Below, piece by piece: positions 4,363-5,259 of a stretch of DNA of 5,259 nucleotides. The notes under the pieces were generated by a model. It did not search any database. It saw nothing but the letters and a program-made list of their open reading frames with translations, and had not been told where the DNA came from. Numbering within the stretch: the stretch's first letter is position 1; each line of letters begins with the position of its first letter. The stretch comes from Actinomycetes bacterium (GTDB lineage Bacteria > Actinomycetota > Actinomycetes > Actinomycetales > Actinomycetaceae): NCBI GenBank assembly GCA_023426345.1, contig JAFAAX010000004.1, positions 1 to 5,259 on the forward strand, written 5' to 3'. Position numbers and translations under genes: made by a program.

Positions 4363-5259
4363 GTGACGCGGCTCGGAGAGGCCCTGCTCGATCTGGAACC
4401 ACCCCGCCCCTGGGAGGGCGGCGAGTGGGATCCGGGTCCGGGCAGGGCCTCGCGGCGCGCCATCCGGACGCTGGTCTCGGGCGCGCTCCTGGACGTGTGG
4501 GAGGATGCCACGCGGGAGACGTCGATCGGGCCGCTCGCCCTGTGCCTGGTGGGATCCTTCGCCCGCGCCGAGGGCGGCCCCACCTCCGACATCGACCTCG
4601 TCGTCCTCCACGACCTGCCGCGGCGGCTCGAGGGGCGCGTCGACGACCTCGCCCGCGACGTCCTCCACCCCCTGTGGGACCAGGGCGTCTCGGTCGACCA
4701 CTCGGTGCGCACGCCGGCCCAGTGCCGCCAGGTGGCCGCGGACGACCTCCCGGCGCTCACGGGGCTGCTCGACCTCCAGGCGGTGGCGGGCTCGCGCGAA
4801 CTCACGGAGGCGGTCCGCGGGGCCGTCGGGTCCGACCTGCGCCGCGCCGCGCCGGCGCGCGTCGGGGAACTGCTGGCGGGCGCGCGCGAGCGGTGGGATC
4901 GCGAGGGCGACCTGGACCGCGTCAACGAGCCGGACCTCAAGTCGTGCCGGGGAGGGCTGCGCGACCTCTCGCTGATGCGCGCGCTTGCCGCGACCTGGTT
5001 GACGGACTACCCCCACGACCGGGTCGGGCGCGCCGCAGAGTTCCTGTTCGACGTGCGCGACAGCCTCCAGCGCGTGACGCGCCGCCACACCGCCAAGCTG
5101 CTGCGCGCCTACCAGGGGGCGGTCGCCGCGGACCTGGGGCTCGCCGGGGAGGACGCGGAGGCGGACCTCATGAGGGGCGTCGCCCGGGCCGGCGGCGTCA
5201 TCGCCGCGGCGACGGACGCGTCCGTCCAGCGGGCGCTCGGCTCGCGGGAGGCCTGGGGG
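4363..5259 (+). CDS. glnD: PII-modifying nucleotidyltransferase GlnD, N-terminal part (3' end outside window)
   Basis: The first 299 residues of GlnD are present and the frame is still open at the right edge; the family is usually about 750-900 residues, so the HD hydrolase and the two ACT domains are not visible. GlnD adds and removes a nucleotide on the PII T-loop tyrosine in response to nitrogen status; studied actinobacterial enzymes adenylylate rather than uridylylate. The nucleotidyltransferase core is LVGSFARAEGG...SDIDLVVL, with G64-S65 and the metal-binding pair D76 and D78. DHSVRT (112-117) and LLDLQAVAGSREL (135-147) follow. The family block PDLKSCRGGLRD is at 190-201, and the helix FLFDVRDSLQRVT further on is also typical. 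The start must lie between the in-frame glnK stop (4345) and the core. GTG 4363 is the only start codon before GTG 4495 and has no clear ribosome binding site, suggesting coupling to glnK. There is no sign of damage. Confidence 0.93.
   Translation, partial: MTRLGEALLDLEPPRPWEGGEWDPGPGRASRRAIRTLVSGALLDVWEDATRETSIGPLALCLVGSFARAEGGPTSDIDLVVLHDLPRRLEGRVDDLARDVLHPLWDQGVSVDHSVRTPAQCRQVAADDLPALTGLLDLQAVAGSRELTEAVRGAVGSDLRRAAPARVGELLAGARERWDREGDLDRVNEPDLKSCRGGLRDLSLMRALAATWLTDYPHDRVGRAAEFLFDVRDSLQRVTRRHTAKLLRAYQGAVAADLGLAGEDAEADLMRGVARAGGVIAAATDASVQRALGSREAWG

Noticed and set aside
4345..4365. Read-through of the glnK TGA, which is in the same frame as glnD, giving a PII-GlnD fusion
   Set aside because: The frame coincidence has a one-in-three chance, the base after TGA is G rather than the leaky C, and no recoding structure is visible.
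3961..5088. A 375-codon minus-strand open frame opposite glnK and glnD, plus a second one at 4143-4940
   Set aside because: Both are shadows of glnK/glnD with biased composition (Arg/Ala/Asp or Ser/Arg-rich), no motif and no clear ribosome binding site.
1..5259. A hidden new system: mobile element, CRISPR array, toxin-antitoxin, RNA gene or riboswitch
   Set aside because: The window is almost wholly filled with housekeeping and nitrogen genes; no spacer exceeds about 100 bp, and I saw no transposase, repeat array, tRNA-like fold or foreign base composition.

Overview
The window is very GC-rich (roughly 70% by eye) DNA with a strong G/C preference at third codon positions. Gene content and order are those of an actinobacterium. 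The motif spellings, the leaderless-looking starts and the order smc - small membrane ORF - ftsY - amtB - glnK - glnD suggest a member of the Actinomycetaceae (Actinomyces/Schaalia type). That placement is inference from general familiarity, not from a search.

All six genes lie on the + strand. (1) 1-1008: the C-terminal third of the chromosome-structuring ATPase SMC, cut by the left edge. (2) 1009-1107: a 99-bp spacer holding a plausible leaderless promoter. (3) 1108-1437: a 109-residue protein of unknown function with one membrane helix. (4) 1457-2635: FtsY, the SRP receptor GTPase, with an N-terminal membrane anchor. (5) 2636-2731: a 96-bp spacer, the only clearly regulatory stretch in the window. 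It holds a 21-bp hairpin/palindrome, a helically phased GGTCAA repeat, a -10-like TATTGT and a good ribosome binding site. (6) 2732-3997, 4009-4347 and 4363 to the right edge: an AmtB ammonium channel, a PII signalling protein and the N-terminal part of the PII-modifying enzyme GlnD. These are spaced 11 and 15 bp apart and very probably form one operon.

The three nitrogen genes form a known circuit. AmtB conducts ammonium, the PII protein binds ATP/ADP and 2-oxoglutarate and can plug AmtB, and GlnD modifies Tyr51 in the PII T-loop according to nitrogen status. All the key AmtB and PII residues are present. In actinobacteria the same neighbourhood commonly carries the protein-targeting genes, ftsY upstream and often ffh downstream of glnD.

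This is mainly an ordinary core-genome region. I saw no mobile element, CRISPR array, RNA gene or undescribed multi-gene system. The points worth a second look are the amtB control region, a sequence motif shared by the starts of the small ORF and ftsY, the unknown small membrane protein, and a variant nucleotidyltransferase signature in GlnD.
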